A stretch of 10,645 nt of DNA from an uncultured Desulfovibrio sp. (lineage in GTDB: Bacteria > Desulfobacterota > Desulfovibrionia > Desulfovibrionales > Desulfovibrionaceae). The position numbers and the translations under genes are program-made. Positions within the stretch are counted from its first letter, which is position 1. The number at the start of each line of letters is the position of its first letter. The DNA is taken from positions 1 to 10,645 of the forward strand of contig CALBAX010000062.1 of assembly GCA_937926875.1 (NCBI GenBank), read 5' to 3'. A model generated the notes under the pieces. That model worked only from the letters and a program-made list of their open reading frames with translations, made no database searches and had not been told where the DNA came from. Positions 1 through 6,222 of the stretch are shown piece by piece.

Positions 1-301
1 TTTGCCGGTGGGCCTGTGCAACGATGGGAAAGCCCGCGGAGAGGCCGGGCCGCTGCCATCCCGCAAGGCCATGTTATGGCACGGCAAGAACCTGAATGTA
101 TGGCTTTTGAGGGCAGAGACATACGGCAGGGAGAGCTGGGGCTGCGCAGACCGCGTGGAGGCGTGCCCTGCTAGCTTGGCAGCAGAAAACACGCTGTGCT
201 TCAAACTGACAGTGCACTTCTGGAAGAGCTCTTCCAATTACCGTTGGTGGCGCGGGAGCATTCCCCAGAACGGCAACCTTCTGTTTCAGCGGCGACAGCT
301 A
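1..301. other. Left-edge stretch with no convincing gene
   Basis: No reading frame here looks like a protein on either strand. Plus frame 1 is open from the window edge to a TAG at 172-174, but its translation is rich in Arg, Gly and Pro and resembles no family I know. In a GC-rich genome a 57-codon open stretch is expected by chance. The only clear structure is the palindrome at 221-236. I see no tRNA, rRNA or recognisable riboswitch. Confidence 0.5.
221..236. repeat. Perfect 16-bp palindrome
   Basis: The sequence TGGAAGAGCTCTTCCA is its own reverse complement across all 16 bases, and the symmetry stops at both flanks. It lies in the non-coding stretch beyond the thiC terminator. It could be an operator for a dimeric regulator acting on a gene outside the window, or a chance palindrome. 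No T-run follows on either strand, so a terminator role is unlikely. Confidence 0.55.
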
Positions 302-333
302 CAAAAAAGACTGCCTGTGATGCAGACAGTCTT
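302..333 (-). terminator. Intrinsic terminator downstream of thiC
   Basis: Read on the minus strand, the arms AAGACTG and CAGTCTT, with an inner CTG/CAG pairing after one mismatch, form a hairpin around the loop CATCA. A run of six T residues follows directly (plus-strand A-run at 303-308). This is a standard Rho-independent layout. It lies about 90 bases beyond the thiC stop and is the probable end of that transcript. Confidence 0.8.
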
Positions 334-364
334 GATGGACGGTTTTTGGGGAAGGAGGGGGCGA

Positions 365-408
365 GGGGGGGGAACCCTTTTTCCGCAAGGAAAAGGGGTT
401 CCCTCCCC
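365..408. repeat. Long G/C-rich hairpin after thiC
   Basis: On the plus strand a G-run, AACCC and TTTTT descend to CC, a GCAA (GNRA-type) loop and GG. They then rise through AAAA, GGGG, TT and a C-rich arm. Nearly 20 base pairs form, with a few G-T wobbles. It begins about 15 bases after the thiC stop and lies before the canonical terminator at 302-333. It has no clean T-run of its own on the minus strand. It may protect the 3' end of the thiC mRNA or assist termination. It could also be a copy of a dispersed palindromic element; a genome-wide search would tell. Confidence 0.65.
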
Positions 409-422
409 CTCCAAAGGTTTTC

Positions 423-1709
423 CTAGTCCTTTTTCTGGTCCTTGAGCATCTTCACAGCGCAGAATTTGCCGCACATGGCGCAGACATCTTCATGCTTGTG
501 ATCTTCGCGGCGCTTGTCCAGCTGCTGGGGATCAAGAGCGGCGTCACGCATCATGTCCCAGTCCAGAGCCTTGCGGCCGGCGTTCATGGTGGCTTCGCGG
601 CGCACGGCACGTTCACGGCCCAGGGCCACTTCGCCCACATGGGCGGCCACGCGCGAAGCCATGACACCGGCGCGCACGTCTTCCTCATTGGGCAGGGTCA
701 GGTGCTCGGCCGGGGTCAGGTAGCAGAGGAAGTCCACACCGGCTTCCACGCCCAGGGCACCGCCGATAGCGCCGGCGATGTGGTCATATCCCGGGGCGCT
801 GTCGCAGCACAAGGGGCCAAGGACGTAGAGGGGCGCGTTGTTGGTCAGGCGCTTGATGCCCTGGATCTGGGTGCGGACCTGGTTCATGGGCACATGGCCG
901 GGGCCTTCGATCATGCACTGCACACCCTGTTCCAGAGCGTACTTGGCAAGGCGGCCCAGGGTGATGACTTCTTCCCACTGGGCGGCATCACCGGCATCCA
1001 CGCCCGCGCCGGGGCGAAGACCGTCGCCCAGGGACAGGGTGACGTTGAACTGGCGGCACACGTCGATGAGACGGTCAAAATATTCCAGCAGGGGATTTTC
1101 CTTGCCGTTTTCCAGCATCCAGCGGGCCAGCATGGAACCGCCACGGGAGACGACGCCCATGACGCGATCCTGTTTGACGGCCATTTCCGCGCCACGCTTG
1201 GTCAGGCCACAGTGGACGGTCATGAAGTCCACGCCCTGGCGGGCCTGCTTTTCGATCTCGGCGAACAGGTCGTCAGGCTGCATGCTGGCGATGTCCCGGT
1301 CATTGTCCAGGATCTGCTGGCCCACGGAATACATGGGCACTGTGCCCAGCGGGCGGGGGCAGGCAGCCAGCATGCCGGTGCGGATGGCATCCAGATCCCC
1401 GGCGATGGAAAGGTCCATGACCGTATCGGCCCCGGCTTCCAGGGCCACGGCCAGTTTGCGTTTTTCGGTATGCAGACAGTTGCACAGCGGCGAGGTGCCG
1501 ATATTGGCGTTGACCTTGATGCGCGAGGGCTGGCCCACGACGATGGGCGCCAGGCTCGCATGGGCGGGGTTGCCCAGCAGGACCATGCTGCCTGCCTCGA
1601 TGGCGCTGGTGATGGTTTCAGGGGCAAGGCCCTCTTCCTGGGAAAGGGCGGCCAGATGCTGGTCCAGAAGGCCGCGCAGGGCGGCGTTACGGGAAAGGAT
1701 GGAAGACAT
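423..1709 (-). CDS. thiC: Phosphomethylpyrimidine synthase ThiC
   Basis: ThiC is a cytoplasmic radical-SAM enzyme. It rearranges aminoimidazole ribotide into hydroxymethylpyrimidine phosphate, the pyrimidine half of thiamin. The 428-residue protein is the short form that lacks the long N-terminal region of the enterobacterial enzyme. The C terminus carries the cluster-binding motif CAMCGKFC (Cys410, Cys413, Cys417), which ligates the 4Fe-4S cluster. Interior ThiC-type segments include TVHCGLTKRG, EGPGHVPMNQ and LGPLCCDSAPGYDHI. An in-frame ATG lies three codons upstream at 1718, but a Shine-Dalgarno AAGGA at 1718-1722 overlaps it and sits 8 bases before the ATG at 1709, so I chose 1709. The gene stands alone behind a TPP riboswitch, so thiamin pyrophosphate should repress it. 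No other thi gene is in the window. Confidence 0.96.
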   Translation of the reverse strand: MSSILSRNAALRGLLDQHLAALSQEEGLAPETITSAIEAGSMVLLGNPAHASLAPIVVGQPSRIKVNANIGTSPLCNCLHTEKRKLAVALEAGADTVMDLSIAGDLDAIRTGMLAACPRPLGTVPMYSVGQQILDNDRDIASMQPDDLFAEIEKQARQGVDFMTVHCGLTKRGAEMAVKQDRVMGVVSRGGSMLARWMLENGKENPLLEYFDRLIDVCRQFNVTLSLGDGLRPGAGVDAGDAAQWEEVITLGRLAKYALEQGVQCMIEGPGHVPMNQVRTQIQGIKRLTNNAPLYVLGPLCCDSAPGYDHIAGAIGGALGVEAGVDFLCYLTPAEHLTLPNEEDVRAGVMASRVAAHVGEVALGRERAVRREATMNAGRKALDWDMMRDAALDPQQLDKRREDHKHEDVCAMCGKFCAVKMLKDQKKD

Positions 1710-1717
1710 GGGTTGCA

Positions 1718-1722
1718 TCCTT
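1718..1722 (-). promoter_or_regulatory. Ribosome binding site deciding the thiC start
   Basis: The minus-strand AAGGA runs straight into the upstream candidate ATG at 1718, leaving no spacing for that start. It lies at a standard 8-base distance from the ATG at 1709. This favours the shorter protein beginning MSSIL. Confidence 0.7.
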
Positions 1723-1741
1723 GGGTTTGGACGCAGGGCGC

Positions 1742-1777
1742 AAAAAAAGCCACGACCTGTTTTTCGCGGGTGCGGCT
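1742..1777 (-). terminator. Riboswitch-controlled terminator before thiC
   Basis: On the minus strand the arms AGCCGCACC and GGTCGTGGCT pair with one wobble and one bulged base around an A-rich loop. Seven T residues (plus-strand A-run at 1742-1748) follow. The hairpin starts directly after the 3' strand of the TPP aptamer and ends 32 bases before the chosen thiC start. This is the expected expression platform: ligand-bound aptamer lets the terminator form. An alternative antiterminator pairing was not worked out. Confidence 0.8.
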
Positions 1778-1874
1778 CAGCTTCCCTACGGCAGTGCGAA
1801 CTGCGTCAGGTTCACAGGGTCTGGGACTATCCCACTCTCAGCCGTGCAACTGCCGTTCACGGCTCCCCTAGCTG
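1778..1874 (-). ncRNA. TPP riboswitch (THI element)
   Basis: The minus strand shows the conserved THI-box landmarks in order. These are GGGGAGCC near 1861-1868, the CTGAGA core at 1836-1841, and GACCCTGTGAACCTGA at 1806-1821. A GTAGGGAAGC tail follows near 1781-1790. Flanking CAGCT (1870-1874) and AGCTG (1778-1782) can pair as helix P1 and define the ends. The aptamer binds thiamin pyrophosphate and shuts down thiC, here most likely by transcription termination through the adjacent hairpin. Confidence 0.95.
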
Positions 1875-1906
1875 GCGGGCACTGTAGCGGGCTTTGCCCC
1901 GGCTGT

Positions 1907-1935
1907 AAAGTGAGGCCCTGGGGGGCTGCTTGCAA
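1907..1935 (-). promoter_or_regulatory. Candidate promoter for the riboswitch-thiC transcript
   Basis: On the minus strand TTGCAA (1930-1935) is followed after 17 bases by CACTTT (1907-1912), about 35 bases upstream of the aptamer. The -35 is a fair match to the sigma-70 consensus and the -10 is weak. The position fits well but the sequence alone is not decisive. Confidence 0.3.
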
Positions 1936-2039
1936 TAGCCGGGCAGCTGGACTAGGGTCAGGCGTCATCGCCCGCCTGCCACGGTCGTCTTTTCAGGATG
2001 GCGGCAGTACCGGGAGCGATTTTTGCCCAGGATGCAAGC

Positions 2040-2099
2040 GGACGGCCTTGCGGCCCGTCCATGCGGATGCCGCAAGGGGGCAATGTGATGACGCCCCCT
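2040..2099 (+). promoter_or_regulatory. Hairpins in the leader of the potassium pore gene
   Basis: Two inverted repeats precede the gene at 2116. The first is GGACGGCC (2040-2047) with GGCCCGTCC (2052-2060), with one bulge. The second is a perfect 7-bp pair, AGGGGGC (2075-2081) with GCCCCCT (2093-2099), with an 11-base loop. The second ends 7 bases before the Shine-Dalgarno GAGGAG (2107-2112). Neither is followed by a T-run. They may be mRNA leader structures affecting translation. They do not match any riboswitch class I recognise. Confidence 0.35.
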
Positions 2100-2115
2100 G
2101 AGCCCAGAGGAGATC

Positions 2116-3477
2116 ATGCAGCGCAAACGTTATCTCACCCCCCTGACATGGCCGGCCATCTCCTTTGCGGCCATGATCCTGCTGGGGACACTGGCCCTGT
2201 GCCTGCCCGTCTGTCATGGCGCGGGCGCCTCCCTCTCCGTGGTGGATGCGGCGTTCCTGTCCACGTCCGCCGTATGCGTGACCGGTCTGTCCCCGGTGGA
2301 CATCAGCCAGGTGCTGAGCCCTGCAGGGCAGGGGGTGATGCTCGTGCTCATCCAGGTGGGCGGTCTGGGCGTCATGACCTATACCAGCCTGATCTTCCTC
2401 CTGTGGCGCAAGCAGGTGCCCTTCACCAGCCGCGAGGCCGTGAGCCAGGCATTGCTGGGCGGGGATTTCAATATGGGCCAGTTTCTCCTGCAGGTCGTGT
2501 GCATCGTCCTGGGGGTGGAGCTGCTGGCCGCGCTGGTGCTCTTCCTGCACGACCCGGTGTTCTTTTCTCCCTTCAGCGCCCTGTTCCATGCGGTCTCGGC
2601 CTTCTGCAATGCCGGTTTCTCTCTGGCGCCGGACAATATGGTCGCCTTTCGGGAAGACGGCCTGGTCTGCACGGTCATCTGCATCTGCATCGTCCTGGGG
2701 GGCATCGGTTTCGGCGTGCTGCGGGAATGTCTGGGCATCCTGACCCGGGGACGCCTGGCGCCGGTGGCGCGCCTGAGCCGCCTGAGCCGTCTGGTCATCA
2801 ATACCAGCCTGTTCCTCATCCTGGCCGGGGCACTGCTGATATTCGTGGTGGAATGGCGTCGCGCGGGCAATGAAGATCTGGTGGGGGACGGCCTCCACCT
2901 GTTCCTGATCTCGCTGTTCCACTCCATCTCTGCCCGAACCGCGGGCTTCAACATGGTGGACATGGCCAACTGGAGCCACGCGAGTTTGCTTGTCCTGATG
3001 GTCCTGATGTTCATCGGCGGCGGGCCGGGCTCGTGTGCCGGCGGCATCAAGATCGTGACTTTCCGCCTGCTGGTGGGCTATGTGGCCGCCCAGGTGCGCG
3101 GTGATCGCCAGATCGTCTTCCACAAGCGGGGCGTGCCGCCGGAGAACCTGACGCGTGCCCTGACGCTCTTTTTGCTGTACACGCTGAGCATCTTCTTTTC
3201 CGTCTTTTTGCTGACCATCACGGAAAACGGCATCCTGCACCGGCTCGAGGGGCAGAGCATGGCCTTCATCAATTTGCTGTTCGAGGTGGTCTCGGCGCAG
3301 GGTACCGTGGGGCTGAGCGTCAACCTGACCCCCGAGCTGACCAGTGAAGGCAAGTGCATCCTGATATTCAATATGTTCGCCGGTCGTGTGGGGCTGCTCT
3401 CCCTGCTGCTGGCCCTGCGCAGCCTGCAGCCCAAAAAGGCCTATGCCTACGCGGAAAGCCAGCTGCCCGTGGGATAA
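2116..3477 (+). CDS. ktrB: Potassium uptake pore subunit, KtrB/TrkH family
   Basis: This inner-membrane protein forms the potassium-conducting pore of a Ktr/Trk uptake system. Its 453 residues match KtrB length better than the longer enteric TrkH. The four pore loops of the family are all visible, each with its selectivity-filter glycine. They are SAVCVTGLS (Gly57), SAFCNAGFS (Gly167), SARTAGFN (Gly277) and SAQGTVGLS (Gly399). The gate-region motif GGGPGSCAGGIK lies at about residues 301-312, after the third loop. Hydrophobic helices fill the rest. The start has a good Shine-Dalgarno, GAGGAG, ending 3 bases before the ATG. The RCK regulator gene follows 111 bases downstream on the same strand, so both are probably co-transcribed and form one complex. 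The choice between the names KtrB and TrkH rests on protein size and the small single-RCK partner. Confidence 0.93.
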   Translation: MQRKRYLTPLTWPAISFAAMILLGTLALCLPVCHGAGASLSVVDAAFLSTSAVCVTGLSPVDISQVLSPAGQGVMLVLIQVGGLGVMTYTSLIFLLWRKQVPFTSREAVSQALLGGDFNMGQFLLQVVCIVLGVELLAALVLFLHDPVFFSPFSALFHAVSAFCNAGFSLAPDNMVAFREDGLVCTVICICIVLGGIGFGVLRECLGILTRGRLAPVARLSRLSRLVINTSLFLILAGALLIFVVEWRRAGNEDLVGDGLHLFLISLFHSISARTAGFNMVDMANWSHASLLVLMVLMFIGGGPGSCAGGIKIVTFRLLVGYVAAQVRGDRQIVFHKRGVPPENLTRALTLFLLYTLSIFFSVFLLTITENGILHRLEGQSMAFINLLFEVVSAQGTVGLSVNLTPELTSEGKCILIFNMFAGRVGLLSLLLALRSLQPKKAYAYAESQLPVG

Positions 3478-3588
3478 GCACCGGAGAAGGATGATTTTGA
3501 AAGGACGCGGCCACGTCGTGTCCGCGGCTGTTCCTGACACTGCCCCCCCTGCGGGCGGGCATCGGCGCCATCGTGACAAGGAGCCTGC

Positions 3589-4248
3589 ATGGCAGAGAAA
3601 ACTTTGGAAATCGGCATCATCGGTCTGGGGAAATTCGGCTTGCGCATGGCCACGACTCTGGCTTCCATGGGGCATACGGTCATCGGCATCGACATGTCCG
3701 ATGCCCGTGTGCAGCTGGCAGAAGAGTTGCTGGACACGGTCTACAAGGCCGACGCCACCAGCCTGAGCGTCCTGCGCTCCCTGCATGTGCAGGATCTGGA
3801 CTGGGTGGTCATCAGCGTGGGCGAGGGGGTGGAACAGTCCCTGAGCATCACGCTCAACATCCAGGAACTGGGCGGCCCCAAGATCTGGGTCAAGGCCTCC
3901 AACGAGGAGCACAAGAAGATCCTGCAGCGCCTGCATGTGGACAGGGCCATCGTGCCCGAGATGGAGGCCGCTGTCATGGCCGCGCACCAGCTGTGCCATC
4001 CGGGCATGCTGGATCTGATCCCCAAATACGGCGGCATCGCCATCCAGGAGTTGCGCGTCGACAACTGGCACGGGCGCACGCTGGTGGACCTCAACCTGAT
4101 CCAGTCTTTCGGGGTCATGGTCATGGGCATCCGCCCGGCAGGCGAGCGTGCCTTCCAGTTCGTCCCGCCGGCACTCACCGTGCTGCACAAGGGCGATACG
4201 CTGGTGGTGGCCGGCAGGGCCGATGCCGTGCGCAAGCTGGAGCCGTGA
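3589..4248 (+). CDS. ktrA: Potassium uptake regulatory subunit KtrA (RCK domain)
   Basis: This is a cytoplasmic gating subunit that assembles on the membrane pore protein encoded just upstream and controls potassium flow in response to bound nucleotide. The 219-residue length is that of KtrA, with one RCK unit; TrkA has two. The N-terminal Rossmann-type RCK_N domain (about residues 7-125) has the dinucleotide-binding glycines GLGKFG (Gly12, Gly14, Gly17). An acidic residue, Asp35, ends the second strand in VIGID, where the nucleotide ribose is usually held. The RCK_C domain covers about residues 140-219. The start is supported by AAGGAG at 3578-3583, 5 bases before the ATG. A strong terminator follows at 4275. 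Confidence 0.93.
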   Translation: MAEKTLEIGIIGLGKFGLRMATTLASMGHTVIGIDMSDARVQLAEELLDTVYKADATSLSVLRSLHVQDLDWVVISVGEGVEQSLSITLNIQELGGPKIWVKASNEEHKKILQRLHVDRAIVPEMEAAVMAAHQLCHPGMLDLIPKYGGIAIQELRVDNWHGRTLVDLNLIQSFGVMVMGIRPAGERAFQFVPPALTVLHKGDTLVVAGRADAVRKLEP

Positions 4249-4274
4249 TCCTGCCTTTGCCGTGTTTGGCCCAT

Positions 4275-4305
4275 AAAAAAGGACGCCGTGGTGGCGTCCT
4301 TTTTT
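4275..4305. terminator. Bidirectional terminator between converging operons
   Basis: AAAAAA precedes GGACGCC (4281-4287), the loop GTGGT, GGCGTCC (4293-4299) and TTTTTT. The stem is a perfect 7 base pairs and is flanked by an A-run and a T-run, so it works on both strands. It ends the ktrBA transcript from the left. From the right it ends the exporter transcript, whose stop codon is at 4309. Confidence 0.93.
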
Positions 4306-4308
4306 CGT

Positions 4309-5049
4309 TCAGCTGTCCAGCAGGGCCCGTGTCAGGATGGAGAAGCCCGACAGGCCGATGACGACGGCCAGCAGGCGCTGGAAGCTGGCCTCGCCGATCT
4401 TGCGGGCCAGGGGGTAACTGATGACCAGGCCCGTGCAGCAGCCCAGCAGACACGGTATCAGGCCCCGGATCACGGGCTCGGTGTAATAGCCCGCCAGATA
4501 CTGCATGAGGACCAGGGGCAGCGAGAGACCCAGGAAGTACAGGCTGAGATTGCCGCGCGTACGGTCCTTGTCCCAGTGGGCCACCTGGGCATACATGCCG
4601 ATGGCCGGGCCGCCGAGGCCGCTCACGGCCTGGATGAAGCCCGCCAGCGCCCCGCTGACCGATCCCCAGAGCAGGGGGGAGCGCAAGGGCCCCGGCCGGT
4701 GGGCGAGCAGATGCCAGATCATGTGGCCCATGAGCATGATCCCCAGGCCCATCTGCAGGGCACGCGCGGGGATGAGCGGCAGCAGTGCCACGCCCAGCAG
4801 GGCCCCGGGGATGGTGCCCAGGAGCAGCAGCCGGAGATCGGCCATGCGGTAATGGTGGCGGAACTGCCAGCCAAGGATGGCAGGCAGGGGGATGCAGATG
4901 ATGCAGGTGATGAGGGAGGCCGTCTTGATGTCCGTGACCAGCAGGACGATGGGCAAGGCGAAGATGCCCGCGCCCAGTCCGCTGATGCCGTTGACGATGC
5001 CGCCCAGGGTCCAGCCTGTGAAACAGATGAAGAATGATGCCCAGTCCAT
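4309..5049 (-). CDS. TauE/SafE-family membrane exporter
   Basis: This is a polytopic inner-membrane protein of the TauE/SafE (DUF81) family, whose members export sulfite or other sulfur-containing and organic anions. The substrate here is not known. The 246 residues are strongly hydrophobic, with about eight helices in two related halves. Each half opens with the family's glycine-rich signature: GGIVNGISGLGAGIF near residues 16-30 and GALAGFIQAVSGLGGPAIG in the second half. A sulfur-anion role would suit a sulfate reducer, but that is inference. The ATG at 5049 lies 7 bases after the stop of the metallopeptidase gene. The Shine-Dalgarno is poor, so translation may be coupled to that gene. The shared terminator at 4275-4305 ends the unit. 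Confidence 0.9.
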   Translation of the reverse strand: MDWASFFICFTGWTLGGIVNGISGLGAGIFALPIVLLVTDIKTASLITCIICIPLPAILGWQFRHHYRMADLRLLLLGTIPGALLGVALLPLIPARALQMGLGIMLMGHMIWHLLAHRPGPLRSPLLWGSVSGALAGFIQAVSGLGGPAIGMYAQVAHWDKDRTRGNLSLYFLGLSLPLVLMQYLAGYYTEPVIRGLIPCLLGCCTGLVISYPLARKIGEASFQRLLAVVIGLSGFSILTRALLDS

Positions 5050-5056
5050 GAGATGG

Positions 5057-5953
5057 CTATACGGGGCTGTCCTGGGCTTGTAAAGCTGTCCGTCCGGTGG
5101 CTTTTTCCGGGACAGGCACGGGGGGACAGGGGCGTGCCCAGACCGGCAGATCGCGCCAGAAGGCGGTCAGGCGGCGTTCCTGGCGTTTCCAGTCAGGCGA
5201 GACCTTGGCCAGTGCCTGCCGGTAGGCCGGGGAATGATCCATATGATGCAGGTGGCACAGCTCGTGCCAGCACAGGTGATCCAGCAGGGGCAGGGGCAGC
5301 AGGACGGCGCGCCAGTTGAGATTGACGCTGCCGCCGTCACGGGCACTGCAACTGCCCCAGCGGCGACGCTGGTCCCTGATGCTGACCCGGGCGACGGTGA
5401 GAGCTTCCTGACGGGCGAGCTGTTGCAGGCGGGGCGGCAGCAGCCTTTCCGCCTGGTGGCGGCACCACTGGCGCAGCAGCAGGGCGGCGTCTTCCGGCGC
5501 GGCAGCGGCATAGAGCCGGAGTTCCCCGTCCCGGACCAGGGCCAGCAGGCGTTTGCTGCCGGAGCGCACCAGCAGGGGTGGCTCCGTACAGGAAGCGGTC
5601 TGGCGGCGGCCTTCAGCCAGCGGCCCGGCGGAGATGACCCGCAGGGCCGTACCGCGCAGGGGCAGGAGGAGGCTTTGCGGCAAAACGAGCGGTGCGGGCG
5701 CGGGACAGGCGGGGAGATGGCGTTCCAGCCAGGGCAGGAAGGAGAACAGCAGGGCAGGCAGGGCTGTGGCGGGCATGCCGGCGGGCACGGTCAGGAGCAG
5801 GCCCCTGTCCGGGGACAGACGCAGTCGCAGCCTTCGGGCCCGGGCGGAAGGGACCAGGCGGGCCGCATGGCGGCTGCCATCTGCCAGGATGAACAGGACG
5901 GAGCGTGCATCATCAAGGAGCTGGACGGAAGAAGGAGCGAAGATAGGCTGCAT
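5057..5953 (-). CDS. YgjP/DUF45-type zinc metallopeptidase
   Basis: This is a predicted cytoplasmic metal-dependent hydrolase of the YgjP (DUF45, M48-related) family; its physiological substrate is unknown. The catalytic motif HELCH gives zinc ligands His230 and His234 and the base Glu231. A third ligand, His240, lies in MDHSPAY. The typical upstream block is present: RRRWGSCS followed by VNLNWRAVL. The N-terminal half is variable and Leu/Arg-rich, as is usual. Length from the chosen ATG is 298 residues. The frame stays open upstream to a TTG at 6022, but that extension falls inside an AT-rich promoter region, so I chose the ATG at 5953. No clear Shine-Dalgarno precedes it, which leaves some doubt. 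The gene appears to be the first of a two-gene unit with the exporter. Confidence 0.87.
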   Translation of the reverse strand: MQPIFAPSSVQLLDDARSVLFILADGSRHAARLVPSARARRLRLRLSPDRGLLLTVPAGMPATALPALLFSFLPWLERHLPACPAPAPLVLPQSLLLPLRGTALRVISAGPLAEGRRQTASCTEPPLLVRSGSKRLLALVRDGELRLYAAAAPEDAALLLRQWCRHQAERLLPPRLQQLARQEALTVARVSIRDQRRRWGSCSARDGGSVNLNWRAVLLPLPLLDHLCWHELCHLHHMDHSPAYRQALAKVSPDWKRQERRLTAFWRDLPVWARPCPPVPVPEKATGRTALQAQDSPV

Positions 5954-6025
5954 GCCGCCAGCTTGCCACAGCTGCTGCGGGGCTGCAAACACGATATTGT
6001 AAAAATATATGAATGATTTCAAAAT

Positions 6026-6054
6026 ATTATAATGAATATGCTTGTTTTTTCATG
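6026..6054 (-). promoter_or_regulatory. Candidate promoter for the metallopeptidase-exporter unit
   Basis: The minus strand has a perfect TATAAT (6026-6031) inside a strikingly AT-rich island (about 5994-6060). A weak -35 candidate, CATGAA (6049-6054), lies 17 bases upstream. Transcription would start near 6020, about 65 bases before the chosen ATG at 5953. This supports that start over the TTG at 6022. Confidence 0.45.
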
Positions 6055-6066
6055 GATTTGGCGTTA

Positions 6067-6081
6067 TGCCTGTGACAGGCA
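6067..6081. promoter_or_regulatory. Perfect 15-base inverted repeat, candidate operator
   Basis: TGCCTGTGACAGGCA is perfectly symmetric around its central G, with two 7-base arms. It lies between the divergent metallopeptidase and rubrerythrin promoters, about 13 bases upstream of the weak -35 of the former. It does not match the Fur, PerR or CRP/FNR consensus as I know them. A DNA-bound regulator dimer is the simplest reading. A second short hairpin (CCCGA with TCGGG, 6083-6100) lies right beside it. Confidence 0.4.
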
Positions 6082-6116
6082 GCCCGATAATTTTTTCGGG
6101 AAAACGGAAAAAGTGC

Positions 6117-6145
6117 TTGCATTTGCTAATAAGATTTATTATCAA
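6117..6145 (+). promoter_or_regulatory. Rubrerythrin promoter with Fur/PerR-like operator
   Basis: TTGCAT (6117-6122) and TATCAA (6140-6145) are 17 bases apart and form a plausible sigma-70 promoter. Between and overlapping them is an AT-rich inverted repeat, TAATAA-GAT-TTATTA (6127-6141). Its style resembles Fur-superfamily operators. PerR control of rubrerythrin is well described in Desulfovibrio, so a PerR (or Fur) site is the natural reading, though the match to a consensus is by eye only. A leader of about 70 bases follows before the ATG at 6223. Confidence 0.45.
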
Positions 6146-6222
6146 TAGCTCAACGGGGGGAACGAAGCAAGACCTCCTCGACAACAAGCACACCAACAGA
6201 GCCACAGCTCGGGAGACAGCAT

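Noticed and set aside
1..174. Plus-frame open stretch as the 3' end of a gene entering from the left
   Set aside because: It is short and Arg/Gly/Pro-rich, with no recognisable family. Such openness is expected by chance at this GC content.
492..1871. Long plus-strand open frame of 459 codons opposite thiC
   Set aside because: It mirrors thiC codons on the other strand, is rich in His, Gly and Ala, and runs into the TPP riboswitch. This is an artefact of GC-rich codon bias.
1993..4188. Minus-strand open frame of 731 codons across both potassium genes
   Set aside because: It is antisense to two clear family proteins, is full of Gln, His and Asp with no domain, and spans the intergenic gap.
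5954..6022. TTG start giving 23 extra residues on the metallopeptidase
   Set aside because: It lies in the AT-rich promoter island, right at the predicted transcription start, and has no Shine-Dalgarno.
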